Assembly (NCBI GenBank): GCA_005473895.2
Contig: SRJI02000004.1
Span: forward strand, 62,001 to 126,000
Direction: 5' to 3'
DNA length: 64,000 nt
Source: Carideicomes alvinocaridis
GTDB taxonomy: Bacteria; Pseudomonadota; Alphaproteobacteria; Rhodobacterales; Rhodobacteraceae
The notes under the pieces: generated by a model
Database searches by the model: none
What the model saw: only the letters and a program-made list of their open reading frames with translations
What the model was told of the DNA's origin: nothing
Shown here: positions 62,983 to 64,000 of the stretch, in pieces
How the letters are laid out: each line of letters opens with the position of its first letter
How positions within the stretch are numbered: the stretch's first letter is position 1
Position numbers and translations under genes: made by a program

Positions 62983-63378
62983 TCATTCCGCATCCCCGTC
63001 GCCGACATGGTGATAGGCGATGTCGGAGAAATCGTCGGCCGGGAAGGTGTAGAGGAAACGCATCGTCCCTTCCTCGCTGCGCCATTCGTGCACGATGCGC
63101 GGCGGGACGAAGAAGGTGTCGCCCTCGTTCAGCTCGTATTTCTTGCCGTCCACGGTGGCCGAGCCGCTGCCCGACAGCACGTGGATGGTTTCCGGGATCT
63201 CGTGCCAATGGGCCTTTTCCACGTCGCCCTCGCCCAGCGTGGCGATCCCCTGCACGATATTGATGGAATCGGTGATGTCGCGCGACAGCAGGTTGCGGAA
63301 GGTGACGTCGTTGTCGGAATCCGGCTCCCACTCTTCGGGCTGGCGGTCGGCGATGTTCACTTTCTGCGGTGCTGGCAT
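62983..63378 (-). CDS. Cupin domain protein
   Basis: A 131-residue single-domain cupin. KAHWHEIPETIHVLSGSGSATVDG (about 57-80) gives the first metal-binding motif (HxH, E, later G), and FFVPPRIVHEWRSEEGTMRF gives the second with its histidine. The family binds metal or a small ligand, and the substrate is unknown. Start 63378 is chosen since the domain's N-terminal strand begins soon after. An ATG ten codons earlier exists. It lies 103 bases after the E2 gene. Confidence 0.83.
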   Translation of the reverse strand: MPAPQKVNIADRQPEEWEPDSDNDVTFRNLLSRDITDSINIVQGIATLGEGDVEKAHWHEIPETIHVLSGSGSATVDGKKYELNEGDTFFVPPRIVHEWRSEEGTMRFLYTFPADDFSDIAYHHVGDGDAE

Positions 63379-63446
63379 TGGTCCGTCTCGCTGTTTCGGT
63401 CGGGCCAAGGGTAGGGCGGCACTGGCCTGCGCCCAAATTGACGTGG

Positions 63447-63475
63447 CGGGCGGGGACCGGGCAGGCCCCCGCCCG
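63447..63475 (-). terminator. Hairpin after the E2 gene
   Basis: CGGGCGGGG (63447-63455) pairs with CCCCGCCCG (63467-63475) around an 11-base loop, six bases past the E2 stop on the minus strand. No T run follows, so it is more likely a processing or stabilising hairpin inside the operon than a complete terminator. Confidence 0.5.
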
Positions 63476-63481
63476 TGCCGT

Positions 63482-64000
63482 TTACAGGTCCATCAGCAGG
63501 CGGCGCGGATCTTCCAGCGCTTCCTTGACGCGGACGAGGAAGGTCACCGCGCCCTTGCCGTCCACGATGCGGTGATCGTAGCTGAGCGCGAGGTACATCA
63601 TCGGCCGGATCTTGATCTCGCCGCCCACGACCATGGGCCGGTCCTGGATCTTGTGCATCCCGAGGATCCCCGATTGCGGGGGGTTCAGGATCGGCGAGGA
63701 CATGAGCGAGCCGTAGACGCCGCCGTTCGAGATGGTGAAGGTGCCGCCCTGCATTTCCGCCATGGAGAGCTTGCCGTCACGGGCGCGCTTGCCCTTCTCG
63801 GCGATGGCCTTCTCGATCTCGGCGAAGGACATGTTGTCCACGTCGCGGATCACCGGAACCACCAGCCCCGTGGGCGTGCCGGTGGCGATGCCCATGTGGA
63901 CGAAGTTCTTGTAGACGATGTCGGTGCCGTCGATCTCGGCGTTGACCTCGGGGACTTCCTTCAGCGCATGGGCACAGGCCTTGGTGAAGAAGGACATGAA
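63482..64000 (-). CDS. odhB: Dihydrolipoyllysine succinyltransferase (E2 of 2-oxoglutarate dehydrogenase), 5' end missing
   Basis: Transfers succinyl from lipoamide to CoA in the TCA cycle. Only the C-terminal catalytic domain (173 residues) lies in the window. The lipoyl and E3-binding domains lie beyond the end. [34 protein letters not shown] and the active-site [12 protein letters not shown] (HxxxDG) are diagnostic, and SYDHRIVDG with the succinyltransferase-type wording favours sucB over the pyruvate dehydrogenase E2. The cluster leads on to lpdA. Confidence 0.95.
   Translation of the reverse strand, partial: FMSFFTKACAHALKEVPEVNAEIDGTDIVYKNFVHMGIATGTPTGLVVPVIRDVDNMSFAEIEKAIAEKGKRARDGKLSMAEMQGGTFTISNGGVYGSLMSSPILNPPQSGILGMHKIQDRPMVVGGEIKIRPMMYLALSYDHRIVDGKGAVTFLVRVKEALEDPRRLLMDL

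Overview
The window is a dense, high-GC stretch of an alphaproteobacterial chromosome. Gene content and order point to the Rhodobacterales (Roseobacter/Rhodobacter lineage). The evidence is an ATP synthase operon end (atpD-atpC) followed by an H-type lectin gene, a TrcR (DUF1013) cell-cycle regulator, a COQ9 protein, a Hint-domain protein, a TIGR02302 protein next to lysA, an MJ0042 zinc-ribbon protein divergent from ftsEX, and a 2-oxoglutarate dehydrogenase E2/E3 cluster. I see no prophage, intact insertion sequence, tRNA, rRNA or CRISPR array. Nearly everything is chromosomal housekeeping or metabolic DNA.

Layout. 1-3.2 kb: ATP synthase beta (cut by the window start) and epsilon, a lectin-domain protein, and convergent prs. 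3.3-4.7 kb: a DsbA-fold isomerase and an alpha/beta hydrolase. 4.9-8.4 kb (minus strand): pyrB, a tail-anchored protein of unknown function, a dihydrorotase-like gene lacking metal ligands, and plsY, all chained by 4-base overlaps. 8.5-12 kb: uracil-DNA glycosylase, metallophosphoesterase and LysE exporter overlapping end to end, then moaB and a DMT permease whose 3' ends overlap. 12.2-17.1 kb: an RND efflux adaptor and permease. 17.1-29.2 kb: DsbD-like domain protein, YqgE, GMC oxidoreductase, S21, COQ9, DEAD-box helicase, two quinone oxidoreductases, a serine hydrolase, RNase T2 and TrcR.

29-41.6 kb has a polyamine theme. An ornithine-type decarboxylase has a structured leader. An operon encodes a putrescine-type ABC transporter (potF, potG, potH, potI) with a PuuB-like oxidase. 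A GntR/FCD regulator is divergent from it, and a class III aminotransferase follows. The same palindrome, TTTGATCAAA or one base off it, lies upstream of the decarboxylase, between potF and the regulator, and inside the aminotransferase promoter. I infer a small polyamine regulon. Class II aldolase, msrB-msrA and a DMT permease sit between these blocks.

41.8-48.6 kb: a MobA-like aromatic hydroxylase behind an AT-rich promoter, an M29 aminopeptidase, an LpxR-like outer-membrane protein, a Hint protein and a soluble PAS protein. 48.9-55.5 kb: a TlpA-type thioredoxin divergent from argH, then a small lipoprotein, a DUF2834 protein, lysA and the TIGR02302 protein. 55.5-60 kb: zinc-ribbon protein, ftsE-ftsX-plsC, an FMN-binding protein and a hypothetical. 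60-64 kb (minus strand): E2 of 2-oxoglutarate dehydrogenase (cut by the window end), cupin, glycosyltransferase, MAPEG protein and lpdA.

The sequence features most worth follow-up are the candidate polyamine operator set, the decarboxylase leader, the pyr operon with a predicted inactive dihydroorotase and a membrane-anchored partner, a nested inverted-repeat element at 30.8-30.9 kb, and a dispersed intergenic repeat family. All calls are by eye from sequence and remembered family knowledge. No database search was run.
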